Shown: positions 23,745 to 37,900 of the stretch, one piece after another | How positions within the stretch are numbered: position 1 is the stretch's first letter | Layout of the letters: every line of letters starts with the position of its first letter | Source: Entrophospora sp. SA101 | Taxonomy: Eukaryota > Glomeromycota > Glomeromycetes > Entrophosporales > Entrophosporaceae | NCBI GenBank assembly: GCA_958430865.1 | Contig: CAUDNR010001669.1 | Span: 1,834-65,833 of the forward strand | Length of the DNA stretch: 64,000 nucleotides | Direction of reading: 5' to 3' | Notes under the pieces: generated by a model | Told to the model about the DNA's origin: nothing | The model's input: only the letters and a program-made list of their open reading frames with translations | Database searches by the model: none | Position numbers and translations under genes: made by a program

Positions 23745-23754
23745 NNNNNNNNNN
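23745..23754. other. Assembly gap of 10 N (spacer A)
   Basis: Ten N, probably a gap of unknown size. It lies 162 bp left of the point where block R copy 2 begins. Confidence 1.
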
Positions 23755-23916
23755 GATATACACATGTTTATATGATTTGGATAAAATTCTGCATTTGACA
23801 ATCTTCAAAAACACGTGACCATACAAATTTTATTGCATTTTTGATTGGAAATTTTTTTCTCAAAAAATGGCGGTGTAGCACAAAAAGTTCAGCGACTAAA
23901 TGACTTGCACTATAGT
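23755..23916 (-). mobile_element. Inverted left end of the 820-bp TIR element
   Basis: This is the reverse complement of 49877-50038 with two or three base differences, ending in TGACTTGCACTATAG (TIR). In spacer B the complete element stands in the other orientation against the same right flank. Here the rest of the element is lost in the gap. Confidence 0.9.
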
Positions 23917-24370
23917 ATAACTTTATTATTCGATAGTTCTTAATACTTTTGTATTACAAAAAGAACTTTTTTGATTTTGCTCATGATCATTGCAATTTGT
24001 TGTCATTCCAGTTTGATATTAAATTTTCATTGCATTTGACTAGTCCGGATTCATCCATAAGTTATACTCATATTTCAAACATGAAAAGTCAATTACTTTA
24101 TTGAAGGCTAATATTAATTCAATATCTGATAGCAACTTGTTCGCATTCGAAGCGATGTAATATGTTACATCAATATAATAAATTATTACGTCATGTATTC
24201 CAACACATGTAAATGTTGACAACAAAATTCAACCAAGTATATATATTTTTTGAAAACATGAATTATAAAAAGAAAATTTCTATCAATCTATGGATAAATT
24301 TTTTTTTTTTCATAATAAAATTATACAAAATTTTTTATGGTTTTATTGCTTATGTCTTCTATAATAAATC

Positions 24371-24491
24371 TATAGAGAGTTTTTTGCCATATCTCATTTG
24401 GTTGTAAAGTTTTTCTATTAGCAAACTTTTTTCAATTTCCTTACAATATATAAAAAAAATTTTTTTTATTTGGCAAGAAAAACTCTCTATA
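24371..24491. mobile_element. MITE with TATAGAGAGTTTTT ends (copy 2)
   Basis: TCTATAGAGAGTTTTTTGCC faces GGCAAGAAAAACTCTCTATA, an inverted pair of over 20 bp around an AT-rich core. The TATAG ends and TA flanks suggest a Tc1/mariner-type duplication. Nearby, 24040-24225 (minus) is a protein-like ORF (CVGIHDVIIYYIDVTYYIAS..., LLSDIELILAFNKVIDFSCL) without a start or known family. Copy at 51153-51273. Confidence 0.8.
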
Positions 24492-25018
24492 GACTAAAAT
24501 TTTGATATATTTACTATAATTACCCTTAGTTTCATGTTTGTGTCTCTTTAGTTGAAAGCTCTGATACAATTTTTATTTTATATAGTTTTTATATATATAT
24601 TGCTTTTTTTTTGATTTAATTAAGGCAGAAATTTATGGTATTAATTACGATATTTCATTTCCGCCTGACATATTAAGTAATTTGACAAATCTATAAAAGA
24701 GACTTCTGGTAAACTTGATAACTTAGTAAGAAAATCAATGAAATGCATTTATCTTTAGTCATTCCATCATTTTTTGCACAACGAACCATTTGAATCAAAA
24801 ACGTATAGCATTCCTTATAATTATTCGGTTGTTGTTAGTTTCAATACCCATTTCTTTATTGTGTGATCAAGCATATTGACAACATGAATGATTTTATAAG
24901 AAAAACAAAATGGGACATTATAAAATCGTTAATAATTACACTATATATTACGTTGGTGATGACTAAATTCGATCCCTGAAATCCTTGGTGGTACAAAGGT
25001 TCACTTTGTCTGGTTTTG

Positions 25019-25422
25019 AAAACAATTGACAAATTTGGACGTTACCTCAATTATAATAATTCGGGGGTCCCGTTGTCAAATTATTACTATTACGGATGCG
25101 AATATTCGAATATGGGGTTAGAGATATGAATAAGAATACTAATGGGAGTTATAATTACAAAGGCATATATATATATTGACCAAGAAGGTTTCGATATCTT
25201 TCACGAAAATCACAGAATTTTATTATTATATAAGTAATTAATTAATAAAAACAACGAAACCATGTTAATGTGTATATTAATACAGTAATAGTAATATGAA
25301 AAAATACTGTTACTAAATTTTGATCCCTGAAATTTCTTTGTGATATAATATATATTAATAATAATACAATGTGTTTTAATTTGTAATTTTAACTTTAATA
25401 AAAAATTCCCTAAACCTCTACA
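25019..25422 (+). promoter_or_regulatory. 5' flank of SNW1
   Basis: Gene-free AT-rich DNA between a TIR end and the SNW1 start codon. It should contain the SNW1 promoter. No specific element can be assigned. Identical at 51801-52204. Confidence 0.35.
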
Positions 25423-27820
25423 ATGTCAACCCTTACAAGGTAAAAAAAAAAATTATATTTTTTTAAAAAAAATTATTTAATAGATCCCAGTGAAATTGTT
25501 TATAATTTTAATTGATTGTCTGGCATGCAATAGCATTTTACCAAAACCACAAGGAAAATTATTAAATTCAGAACCAAGCAAAACCGATCGTAAATATGAG
25601 GATTTAGTAACTACAAAACTTGATAGATCTCAACCACCATCATATAGAAACCGATTGGGATGGAAACCAAAAAGACCAGAAGACTTTGGTGATGGAGGTG
25701 CTTATCCTGAAATCCACATTGCACAGTATCCCTTGGAAATGGGTCGATCAAAAACTGTGAGTGAAATCAAAAAATATTTTAAAGTTATTGTTCTATTTAT
25801 TTATATTAATTAACCTTTTTGATAGGCTACCAGTGGGGGTGCTCTTCCATTACAAGTCGATGCAGAAGGAAATATACAATATGATGATATTGCTAAACAA
25901 GGACACTCTGAATCTCGTATCATACACTCTCATTTCAAAGACTTGGTACCTTTGAATCAAAGAGCTGATGTGGATCAAGTAAACTTTGATAGACCCAATG
26001 AGGAAGTTGTTAAAGAAACAACTGAAAAAACAAGAATGGCTTTAGAAAAAATTTTACAAGGTATTTATCGAACATTTTTACCTAAAAAATATTTTTTTTT
26101 GCCTAAAAATTTGCTTTGTAAATATTGTAAATATTATCAAAATAGGCAAAATAAAAGCTGCTCAACCAAAGAATGTTAAAACAGACAAGCCATTAGAGCC
26201 AACATATATAAGATATACTCCTGGACAACAAGGCGAAGCTTATAATTCTGGTGCTAAACAAAGGATAATAAGAATGGTTGAAATGCCAGTTGACCCAATG
26301 GAACCACCAAAATTTAGACATAAAAAAATTCCCAGAGGTAAACAATTACCCATGGTATATTATGAAATTGTAATTATATTATTAATCTACTACGCTTTAA
26401 ATTAAAAACAGGCCCACCATCGCCACCCGCACCAGTGCTGCACTCGCCACCACGGAAAGTTACTGCGAAAGAACAACAAGAGTGGGTAATTCCTCCATGT
26501 ATTTCCAATTGGAAAAATGCTAAAGGATATACAATACCACTTGATAAACGTTTAGCGGCAGATGGAAGAGGATTGCAAGAAGTTAGTGCAGAAGATTTTT
26601 TCCCTTACATGTAGAAATATTACATTGGATACAGATTTATTCATATCCTTTATTTTTAAATAAATTACAGGTTACCATTAACGACAAATTTGCAAAATTA
26701 TCAGAGGCTCTTTTTGCAGCTGATCGTCACGCACGTGAAGAAGTAAGACAACGAGCTTTAATGAGAGAAAAACTTGTTCAAAAGGAAAAGGAAGAAAAAG
26801 AAAAACGTTTGCGCATGCTTGCTCAGAAAGCACGAGAGGAAAGGTACGAATTAATTAATTAATTAGTCATCCCAATTTATATATGATATATTTTTATATA
26901 TTTTATTTGTTTTGATTTTTTTTGATTATGAATAACAGAGCTGGTATTTCTTCTTCTTCCGCTGCTGCGAATTCTGGGGCTATAATTGATGATGAGACAG
27001 AATCAAGTGAGGAATCAGATGAAGAAAAGGCACGTGAAAGAGAAGAATTGAGACAAGAAAAGAGAAGAAATCGTGAAAGAGAATTTAGATTATCAAAAAT
27101 GGGAGCAGAAAAACGGGCAAAATATATTGCACGGTTAGTTGTAATAAACACAACGCATTAAATATATTGTAACAAATATTTAATTAGATATTTTATTTTA
27201 AATGAAAAATATTAAATAGAGAGCAAAACAGAGATATTTCTGAAAAGATTGCCCTGGGACTTGCCAAACCAACAATAACTCAAGAGAGTTTATATGATAC
27301 TCGATTATTTAATCAAAGTGAAGGACTTTCATCCGGATTCAAAGATGATGAATGTTTGTATATTATACTTGTACATCCATCATTATTAATTTGTTTTATT
27401 TTATAATAACAAATATTAATAATATTTTTTAAAAACCACTTATTAGCTTATGATTTATACGATAAACCTTTGTTTGCTGGGTCAAGTGCATCTAGTATTT
27501 ATAAACCAAAGAAGGACTATGACTCGGATAAATTTGGTGGTGGTAATGTAGAGGATATCAATAAAATATTAAGTGTTGACAAATTTGGTACAAAAGTTTT
27601 TCAAGGAGCAGATAAAAGTCAGGTATGTATTATTTATATTAATATTTGTTTTATTTATTTAATAGTTTCATACAAAATATGCAATTAATTATGATTTTTT
27701 TAGCCGAGAGATGGTCCAGTGGAATTTGAAAAAGAAGAAGCTGATCCATTTGGCGTCAATCAATTTTTGGCTGAGGCTAAAAAAGGAGTTAAACGTAAAT
27801 TGGATAGATCGACCGATTAA
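25423..27820 (+). CDS. SNW1: SNW1/SKIP/Prp45, splicing factor and transcription co-regulator (copy 2, complete)
   Basis: SNW-domain proteins sit in the activated spliceosome (Prp19-associated) and also bind transcription regulators in the nucleus. Ten exons join in frame: 25423-25439, 25534-25756, 25826-26060, 26146-26337, 26412-26581, 26671-26843, 26939-27133, 27220-27353, 27447-27622 and 27704-27820, giving 543 codons plus TAA, close to human SNW1 (536 aa). The start was chosen because the 17-nt exon 1 spliced to 25534 gives MSTLTSILPKP, matching the family's LTSFLPxP N-terminus. Other acceptors run into stops. Landmarks: EDFGDGGAYPEIHIAQYPLE (about 54-75), YIRYTPGQQGEAYNSGAKQR (about 175-195), IPPCISNWKNAKGYTIPLDK (about 249-270), the basic/acidic helical region (about 300-400), NRDISEKIALGL, and the C-terminal GPVEFEKEEADPFG. 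All introns are GT-AG. The copy is intact. Confidence 0.97.
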
Positions 27821-27920
27821 TCGATTTGTAATATATATAATTAGAAAAACATTTATATCTCATATCTACTTAATGTAATAAATTAAATAAATAGAGGTTA
27901 TTTGCATATGGTTAAACACG

Positions 27921-29781
27921 AACCAGACAAAGTGAACGTAACAATTTTGTGGCACCAAGTGTCAATACACAATATTTTTTAATCCAAAAATGTAGATCAA
28001 AAAATTTCCTTTGTCGTCATTTTCTTTTGCATACACTTGTTAAAGATATTTTATTAGCTATTCTTATATTTCCCTTAGTCTATGTCCTGCTATCTTGAAG
28101 GCAGATTTTCTTTGCTAAAGGGCACAGGATGCATTTGTAATTAATCCATATAATGTGTCCTTGGATTAAAGCATCTTTTAGACAAGTTAATTGGACAACA
28201 ACTTTGCATTTATCTGCTACTAAGCCATTTGTGCCTGCAACTTTCTTGACATTCTTCTAGGTAGACTTAAGTCTCCTCTTTGACCATTTGATATTTTTTT
28301 TTTTAAAGAAACAAATATTGATCTACCAAGGAGAACAGAAATTAATAACCAGAAGGATATGGATTTTCTTATCAAGAACACATAAATCAATCAAGGTCTA
28401 TTAGAATGGTAAAGACATTTAATGTTGTTGTTATTTGATGCATATTCTTAAATGTGAAATTTTAAAGAGCAAATGTTTGAAACCCCTGATATTTTTGCTG
28501 AATTTTAACCTGAGCCTTCTTTCCGTGTAGGACAAAGGTTCCATTGCGATAGTGGAAAATTTTAGTGATTGATTCTTTACTTGGTCCTTCCAAATTGTAT
28601 ATAATTGCATGCTGTAGAGTTCCTTTAAAAATCATTCCTGAAAAATAAAATAAATCTGTCATATTAAGCCTAGGTGTCAAATTTAAAAATGGAAACCCTT
28701 CGAGATGCAATGTTTTAGAAGTTCAGACTTTGGCTCACTACCCAGCATTCTTCGAATGAAACTTCCATTGCATCTTCTACCTTAGATAATCATCAGATAA
28801 AGGTTTTTCGCATTTAAAGGAATAGAATAAAGAATAGACTTCCAATAATTGCTTTTAAGAATGGAAGAGAAACTAACTGGTGTTCTTATGGTGTTGCGCC
28901 GCGCGATTACCAGATTCAAAATAGGAATAAAATCCACGTGGGTTTGTAAAATTTTTGGGTTTGGACAAATTTAGATATGATCCACGAAGTTTTTGCATCA
29001 TTCACCTGAAACTATTTCACCAATGGTGGGTGAAATAAACCCTCTTTATAACGGACGTTTTTCGTAAACCAAATAGCCCGAGTGAACTATACACTAATTC
29101 CACCATGTCACCAAAATTCCTTCGAATTCGTTATAGACAGTAATAATTTGTATACGGGACATATAAATTAAGCTCAAATTCTCAGTTATAAAGTAAGATC
29201 CGTTATAGAAAATCTATTATAGAACTGTAATTGGGTGAAACCAACAAAATAAAATCACAGCTATTTTTTAAGCAAATTATTTAATCATCATCATTCATAA
29301 AACTTTGAACTAAAGAATGTGTATCATAATTCATATAACCAATATTAAATGAATTTCCTAATGGTTGATTAACATCAAGATTATATTAGATCCAGATGAA
29401 CCAAATTAGCTATTTCTAAATCATTATTTTCTATATTACTTATACATTGTTATAATTATAATATATCATTAATTGTTGGATCAAATATATTATTCGTAAT
29501 TCATTACTATCTAGTTCTTTTATCATAACATTTTAGTTTTTTTATCTAAACCAGAAATATAATAAGAGCAAATTTTCAACTTTATAGATACTTATTTAAA
29601 ATAACGTTTTGTTTTCTTTATGGATGAATGATAAAACATGACAATTATTACGTAGAGAGATAATCCTATATTAATATTAATATTAATATTAATACGTGTG
29701 ATAAAGATAAAGCATTCATTATTTTGATCCCTGGAATTCTCTGTGACGTAATAATAATGATGATGTTCACTTTGTTTTGTT
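27921..29781. mobile_element. Decayed TIR-bounded region (copy 2)
   Basis: Identical to 1601-3461. It includes the orphan exon-like ORF at 28462-28637 (minus) and fills the space between SNW1 and PSMA3. Confidence 0.45.
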
Positions 29782-29923
29782 GTATGCCCATACGGTAGTA
29801 ATCAATAAAATTTAAAATTGTATTCAAAATAATGTTTATTTTTTATTATATATATAATAAAAATATTATATATAAATATTATGGGGAATAATAAAATAAA
29901 TAATAAAAAGATCCAACTTTTAA

Positions 29924-31314
29924 TTATTCATCCATTTCTTCTTGATTAAGTGATTCCTAATCCCCAAAAAGATTTATGAATTAGTCACACAATATTATAT
30001 GTATTTAAAATAATGACTTTATCATTGTACCTTTGCCAATCTTTCAGCTTCAATAAAAATATCTTTGGGTACAAGTCGATGTTTTTGATCATCTTCTGTG
30101 ATCCAGCTCAATTCCAATTCAAAATCTTTATCTTTTGCTTCATCATGAACTGTATAAATACTGAACATATTTTCATATATTGACAAATAATCAATAATAC
30201 AGTAAATAAAAATAAAAAAATTTTTTTTTTATATTAATCAACGTTACATTCTGGCTGCTTCCTTTACAGCTTCCAAAACATCCATTTCTGAAAGAACAAG
30301 CTTTTCAAGTTCTGTTTTGGCAATTTGTTTTCCTTTACCAATAGCACATCCATAATATCCCTATTTTATAAAAAGTTTTAATGAGAAATCAAATAAATAA
30401 AAATATTTACCAGTACATAAAAAAACTTTTTTATTATGATTTTTACCCAGTATACACCTGAAGGTTCAACCATATAAAGTTGAGGACCATCTTTATCAAA
30501 AGTTCCAATAATAGCACTACTTCCAAATGGTCGAACACTTGAATATAATGTATATGCTTGTACATATTGTCCTACTCGATCAGCTATTGTCTATAGAAAT
30601 AATAGATTTTTTGATTAATCATCATTATTTTATAAATAATTATTTTTTAGAACAGATCAAAAAATTTACTTTTCCAGGAATTTGTGTTTTATATGTATCT
30701 CGATAACCTTCTGCTTCATCCCTTGCTCTATTAATAATGTGTCTTCCATCAGCTAACAATCCTGCTGTTGCCTAAAAATTACACAAATAAAAACAAACAT
30801 GTGTATATATTTATTTATAAATCAAATCTATTCCTAATAAATAATAAATTATATATATATATGATATATTACAAGAACTTACTACTCCAATATGAGTATC
30901 AACAGTTTGAATTCGACGATTTGATCCTGGAACTAGTAATTTTGATTGATTTAATTTTTCCACTGCTAAAACTACTCCATTCTTAACACGTAAGCCAATC
31001 GCGGTTCTAAAATAGCATTTTTAAAATAGATTATGCATACAAAAACATCTATCTATTTATTTATTCATTCGTTCATTTATGCATATAGTATTTCATTATT
31101 TTAATAATGTACCCGCTGTTGTCTACAGCTTTTGCTGCATATTCAACTTGAAATACACGCCCATCAGGTGAATATGTGGCAACTGAAATATCATACTAAT
31201 AAATAAAAGCATTAATTAATCAAATTTTAATTAATTAGTCTTTGATTAGTCTTTAATTTGTAAATGCCAACAATTCTTTGAGTAATAACCTACGCCTGTT
31301 CCTATGGAGCTCAT
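29924..31314 (-). CDS. PSMA3: 20S proteasome subunit alpha type-3 (copy 2)
   Basis: Exon-for-exon identical to the gene at 3604-4994 (start codon at 31312-31314, stop at 29924-29926, 249 codons). Upstream DNA 31325-32360 is gene-free, followed by the polypyrimidine tract at 32361-32535. Confidence 0.95.
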
Positions 31315-32636
31315 ATTTTATTTATAGGGAAAATAGAAAATTTTGGAATTCAAAAAAATTTTTAAAAAGAAATGATGACGAAATCTTTTCTTTTATGATA
31401 TGTGTTACAATTCAACATTTTGTGATTTACATAGAAATAAAAATAATTTTACAAAAAGATAATACCAAAGACCATGAAAACAAGCTTATTTAATACACCT
31501 AAAGGTTAAAACACACTTGAACTCAGTACTATAATCACCTGGGATAATAACTCACTGGAAAGTGGGTGGACTCTACTTTGTTGAGAGGGTCTCGTTAAGC
31601 AAGTAATCTTCAAGCTCATCTTTGCCTTTTAAGGAAGTTTCTTCACCAAAATCTATAGTGAACTTGAGAGAATTGGGAATTTATAAAGCCATGGAATGGC
31701 TCTACAGCAAGAGAGAATAGACTGGGAAAAAATCAAAATTACCAACACTATCTCATTAAACAATTTATTGATCATTCTAAAGACACTGATTTTTTCTTAA
31801 ACATAAATCACATCATGAATCAATTAAGCATCCACTTCATGACAATATTGATTATAATAATACCAATAATGCTATTAACACAATTCAAATACAAAGCATC
31901 AATAATATAATAATAATGGTATGTCAGAATTATTGCCACTAGGTTTGATCAGGTGATAAATGGTTGTTATATCTTTGTAGCATTAAATCATGTGAAAACA
32001 CGCACTTTAAATAATCAGTCAATTTTTTTTTGTTATTTTTGGAATAATAATAATGCAGTTATATGCAGTTTGAGGCGAGGAATCTTTTCAGCTTAGAAAT
32101 ATACCCATACTTGATAAAATCTTGGGAATTTTATTTCTATTACTATGCATGTGATGCCGGAACTTATTCAAATTTTGGTTTAAATATTTTTTGCCTAATA
32201 TAAAATACGCAAATATAAGCAAACTAAACATATGAGGTCATTGAATATTTTGCACCGGGTCCTATACCATTATACTAATACCTCAAATTGATAATAAATA
32301 AATAAAACGAAATGGAAAATAATTTTTGTATATTTTTTATACGATTTCTTTCTACCGATTTCTCGTAACGCCTCCCCACCTCTTAACCTCTTCTTCTCGA
32401 CCATTTCTTCTTTCTTTAACTCATTCTAATTCCTCCTTTAACATTCTTCCACATTCTTCCTCTTTAACCTGTCCAACCTCTCTTTCCACCTCTCTTTCCA
32501 CCTCCTGTCTCTTCCAACCTTTCATTTGCTTTCTTTAATTGTTCTTGGATGCTCGGAAAATGTTTGATTCCCAAATTTTTTATCGGGCATTCTAAATTTT
32601 TAAATTTACCAAACGAGAAAGTTCAAGAAAACAATT

Positions 32637-32815
32637 CCTCTTCAGAATGCATTTGCTCTGGCTATTCATAAAACTCAAGGATTGACCTACCACACATAAC
32701 ATTGAACATTGATGAAAGTATGTTAGCAGAAGGACAAGTTGTTTCAATTAGTCGAGCTCCCTCCCATCCCACATTAGGAAAACTACAGATCCTTGATTTG
32801 ATTATTCTCAATTAA
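32637..32815 (+). pseudogene. Pif1-type helicase remnant (copy 2)
   Basis: The same HKTQGLT / GQVV-SISRA scrap as at 6317-6495, with the same internal stop and frame change. Confidence 0.75.
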
Positions 32816-33224
32816 AAATTTCTAGGGCAGTTTTAAAAGATTAGAGGCCATGGTTGCAAAAATTAACAACGTTGTAAAAGAAAATATATTTGTATTGAAA
32901 AATTGAATGTAATTTATAATGTATTAAATTTTCGGAAATTCCATACTTGTTTAATGACTATATACACGAACTCATAGCAACCTCCTATTAAAAACTTGTT
33001 TTGTTTTAAATAAACATGATTCGCATTTCTTTTCAGTAGTGATATACACACGCTTTTTAATGGATCATAATGATGGTTGAGTCATTTTCAAAGGTTTTAA
33101 TTGCGAAGAATTCAAAGAAAATTTTTGATTCGATAAAAATTTATTTGATGATTTAGTTAAATAACTTTATTATTGCTGTTCGCTTTCATCTTTTCTTTTA
33201 TTATTTGGAAACTTGGATAAAATG

Positions 33225-34335
33225 TTAAAAGACAACGCCTCTTATGTATCCAGTTTTTTCAATGGATACTTGACGTCTTGATCCAGGTTCATGGGGACCA
33301 TTTTGATCAATATGGAAGTGGGCTTGATAAACTCCAAGCTGATCATAGCATTTTATTTATCTTTTCTAGAGCATCAATAACTGTTTCTGTATTAATTTCT
33401 CACGCACCCATTGATTGTTTAATTGGCCTACATACTTTTTTCTTACAATGTGTAAATTGGCCATTTTCTATATCAACAATCACACAACTGCCAATGATAC
33501 TTTGGAATTTTTATCGCTATCTAAAATTCCATAATCCTTTGTATCTTTATTTGTAATTGATGAAAAATCACAAGAATCTAAATAAATCAAGTTGTCTAGA
33601 TCTGCTGACAACAAATCTGTTGTCATTAATTATAATAATATACTCTCTTGCGAGGCTTACAATTGCATCTGTATATGCCGTCATAAGGATGGTCCAACAC
33701 ATAAAGATACCAATGTTTTTCTATAATAATAAAAAATAAAAAATATAGATAATGGTGCTATTGTTTGCAATTTAATAAAACAAATTATACTCACTATAAA
33801 TTAACAAAAAAAAATCTTTAAATTTTCCATTAAATATTTAATGTCCTCATACTCTAAAATGTTGTGATAATCTTTGATAAAAATATTACAACCGTCACTA
33901 TTATCATCATTATCATCATAGTTTACATCTTCACTTGTAGTGGAGGTTGTTGCTAGTATACCTGGATTATCTGTACAATTAGCATAACTGGCATTGCTCA
34001 CTTCATCAAGTGGTGCATATTCATTCATCCGGGTTATATTTGTTGCGAATTGTTAAAATTTTCCATTATAAATTTATGAATGTGTTCAACTATAGACTTT
34101 GTGATAACAATGATGTTTAACGTTAACGTTAGTAATAAAATCCAAATAGATGTTGTTAAACCAACTATAACAGTAATAATAATGATCCTATTACTTCTTT
34201 TAATATTTCTATCACTAATATAAAAGCGTATAATGATTGAATGGATAAGCCTATGAAAAAATAAAAGCGACAAGATATATGATAAGAACATTAAATATAT
34301 AATTAATTTATATTTGATGTCAATACATACCGCAT
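33225..34335 (-). pseudogene. Frameshifted membrane-anchored gene, unknown (copy 2)
   Basis: Identical to 6905-8015, including every homopolymer frame break. The Ser/Asn-rich fragment follows at 34453-34769 (minus), identical to 8133-8449. Confidence 0.35.
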
Positions 34336-34940
34336 CCCTTACTTTAACAGAGGGTTATTTTTTTATATCTATTTTTGGCACTGATCTACATAGTAAGATT
34401 TTTACGCGTTTTTTAAGATATATTTTAAATTTGTGTATAATTAATATTTATTTCAAGAAGTGATTGTTTCAGATGAATTTGATGAAAGTTTTGATGAAGA
34501 CAAGTTGGAATTAGTAGAAGGAGTTGCCCTATGAACTGGATAAATATTTTGTTGTTGTTGTTTGTCATTATTAGCAGAAGAAGCTATCTTTGAAACTTTA
34601 CTATCATCATTGAACAGCTTGTTTTTTGATTATTTTTTAAAAAAGTCATTTCCAAATTTGTTCTTTCTGATTTTTCTGACCAGCCATTTAACAACAATAA
34701 TAAACGATTTAAATATACAATTCGAATTTGCAAGTTTAATAAATAGTAATAGTATATAATAATAATAGTTTATTTAAAAAAATGTCTCTTATGATAAAAA
34801 TAAATGAAAATGAATAAATATATATACACACATACTAATACAATAATAAACAAACAAATAGATAAATAAATAAATAAATATAAAAAGTCTATGTATTTAA
34901 ATAGTTACAAAGAGAAAAAATAAATATATAAGGGAAATAT

Positions 34941-37900
34941 CTAATCTTGATTTCTTCTTCTACGTGTAGTATTACTTTTCTTAATAGTACGAGCTATAAA
35001 TATAATTGATTGCGGTTAATTAATCATAAACAAATCTTATCCAATATTTATTCATTCAATCATCAAAAAACGTTAAATATTATATTTAAATTACCTTGTT
35101 TACGAATTGTTTCATGTTTTGTTTGAACCGTTTTGAAATGCGTCAACAAATCTTGGAACCTAATTCCTTCATCTCTTGATGATAATAATTTACTAATTGA
35201 TTTTTTTGAATCATTTGGACTTATTAAATAAAAAATTTTTAAAAAAATTTAATGATCTGATATCTTTTTATTGTACATATATATACATATGTATGTATGT
35301 ATGCATGTGTGTATAATATTAACCTTTTTGGCATTAAATGCAAAAATCCCATAGAACTGACACTTGTCAACCTATTTTTTAAACTTGCAAATGCACTACT
35401 TTGTGGTAATAACATCAATAATCCATATAAACATTTTACCAAATGTGGGTATTTGTCTGGTTCAAGTAGTTGTAATCTGAGATCTAGAATAAGAAATCAA
35501 TTAATTAACAACAAATTGAAAAAATCAATCAATTGACAAATAGAAATAAATCGAAATTTCTTTTGGATAATTACAGGTAAAAACTGGCGATTCCAATAAT
35601 TGAACAAGTTTATCAACTTGGATCAACAAATTAACGGTGATTTCTATTTCAGCACTAAAAATAAATAAATGTTTAAATAAGCGATATTACGAATAAAACA
35701 TAATAATAAATAAATAATAAATAAATAAGAATTGAAAAATACAAATTTTGCAAAAGGTTCGAGGCATGTTCATAGGCTTGAGCTAATAAACAAAGTGAAA
35801 ATGTTGCAACTGGATTATGACACCATGATTTATATAATGCTGTAAACAACATTTGTCCATCCTTTGCCTCCAAGTGTTTTAATCTTCTTCTTAAATCTGA
35901 AAGTTCTGGTGACGTTATAAGTATACTGTTGAGATTTTGTACCATATTTGAAGCAAATTCTATATCCTACAATTTATAACAAAAAAATTTTTTTTCTAAA
36001 TAAATGGTTCATATTGATTGATATAAAAAAGAGTATTTAAAACTTTAACCTCTTCTTTTTCCAAAATCTCAGCAAAACTCATGTATATCCTTTCTGAATT
36101 AAGACTCAGACATAAATGCCGAATAATTAGACTTCCTCTGTTTTCTAATAATTTGCGATCAGTAGCAAACAATTTCAACAAGTCAACCATAAACTTTGGA
36201 AAATATTCATCTTGAGAACTTGAAGATAATTGTGCAAGAAGCTGAAGATCACGTTTTGCAACTTCTTCTGATGGATCTAAGAGAAGTTCCAATAGATTTG
36301 GAAAATACCCATCATCAAAAGCAAGTATCTGTAAATTAAATAAATTTAAATTGTTTGTTAAAAAATTTTTTTTTATATTAATTAATTAATTATTTTTTCT
36401 TTAAATAATAAAAACCTTTTTGGGCGCTTTTTTATGAAGCATTATCAACAAATCTAAACTTGCAATTCTTGTTTCTTCATGGCTGTTAATAAATTGATCC
36501 ACCAATGATCTAACTGTTGATCGATAATCAAAAGGATCAACTTCCTCCTCTATTAAAGGTGACGTATCTACAACACTATTTGAATCAATTTTTACATCTA
36601 CACTGGTTGATTTTGAAAATTTGTTATGTGAGATTGTTGACAATTGGTTATTAATATCACCATCATCATTATTGATATTGTCGTTTTTGTTATTATTATG
36701 GTCCTTTGGAAAAGTTGAATGTAAGGCAGAAGAAGTATTGGTAAAATTTGGTGTTTCTAAGATCATTTTATGAAGGTTTTTGTTGACATCTATGGCACAA
36801 TTTCTAATTTGTATAATAATATTAATAATAATCTGTTAAGGAAGTTATATTTCAATGTTCTGAAGAAAACAAGCAAATAGACAAATATTTGAATACACAT
36901 ATATGAACTGTGTACATTGGTATGAAAGGATATTTGGAACTGAATGAGCCAAGGAGGGTAAGACAGCACTTATTAATTGAGGTGTAAAGCTGATGACCAC
37001 TTCTTTAGCAATATTAATAAATTCATTTATCCATTTCAATGCTGTTTCTTGAATTTGTTCAACTATAAATGAATAATAATCATATTATTATTAAATCTTC
37101 AATATCCCAACAAAACTATTCAAACAAATACATTCTCATTGTTTTATAATACCTGAGGAACTTAAATGTGGCATTAAAATTTCAATAATTCTGGTAAAAT
37201 TGATCTCTACACTTTGACCTGGGACCCAGGTTCCTTTACCTTTACCCTCCATCTCACTTATAGATATAGAATCCCAAAAGGCATCACCAGCATCAACTGA
37301 TTTAACCAAAGTAGAGTTATCATCATCAACGCTGCTATTGGTAACAGTACCATCTTTCAAGCTATCGCCTGTTTCGCTATTATTTTCAGATAAATTTGCA
37401 AATTTTCGTTGTTGTTCAACATAAAAGATTTTCATAGCTTGTTGTTTTTGTTGTTCTTTAACCTCAACAGCTTCACGTATTTCTGTTAAAAAATTTGCCA
37501 AGACGTTGGAAGTTGAAACACACACAGCTTCATTGGGATCACTCAAAAAATTTATTAGTCCATCTAAAAAATCTGGTAAAAAAGAAACCAATTCAAGATC
37601 TGGTATTGAGTCTAATACTGTAATCCATGAAACTAAAAACAATCGTGTGAATGGATTTTTAACACGAATACGTTCAGCCAACAATGGAATAAATTTTGGT
37701 AATGAAAATGCTGTGGTTCTTGGGATATTCATTGGATCCGTTGAAAAATCTTGATCGTCATTTGAAACAAGGCTTGGGGCATCTAAAACTGAAACATATG
37801 TGGTTGATTGTTCTGCTGCAATATCTTTAATTAACCTATCCAATAGTTCTGTTCCATTTTTCACTGGTAAGTCAGCATCTGCGGCTAGCTATAAATGTGA

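Larger units (their letters stand above)
23244..25018. mobile_element. Pair of perfect 20-bp inverted ends CAAAACCAGACAAAGTGAAC
   Basis: CAAAACCAGACAAAGTGAAC at 23244-23263 and its exact complement at 24999-25018. Another related end (GATCCCTGAAATTT...) lies near 25321. If the two ends belong to one element, it spans the junction of spacer A with block R. The right end is repeated at 51781-51800, but spacer B lacks the matching left end. Confidence 0.5.
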
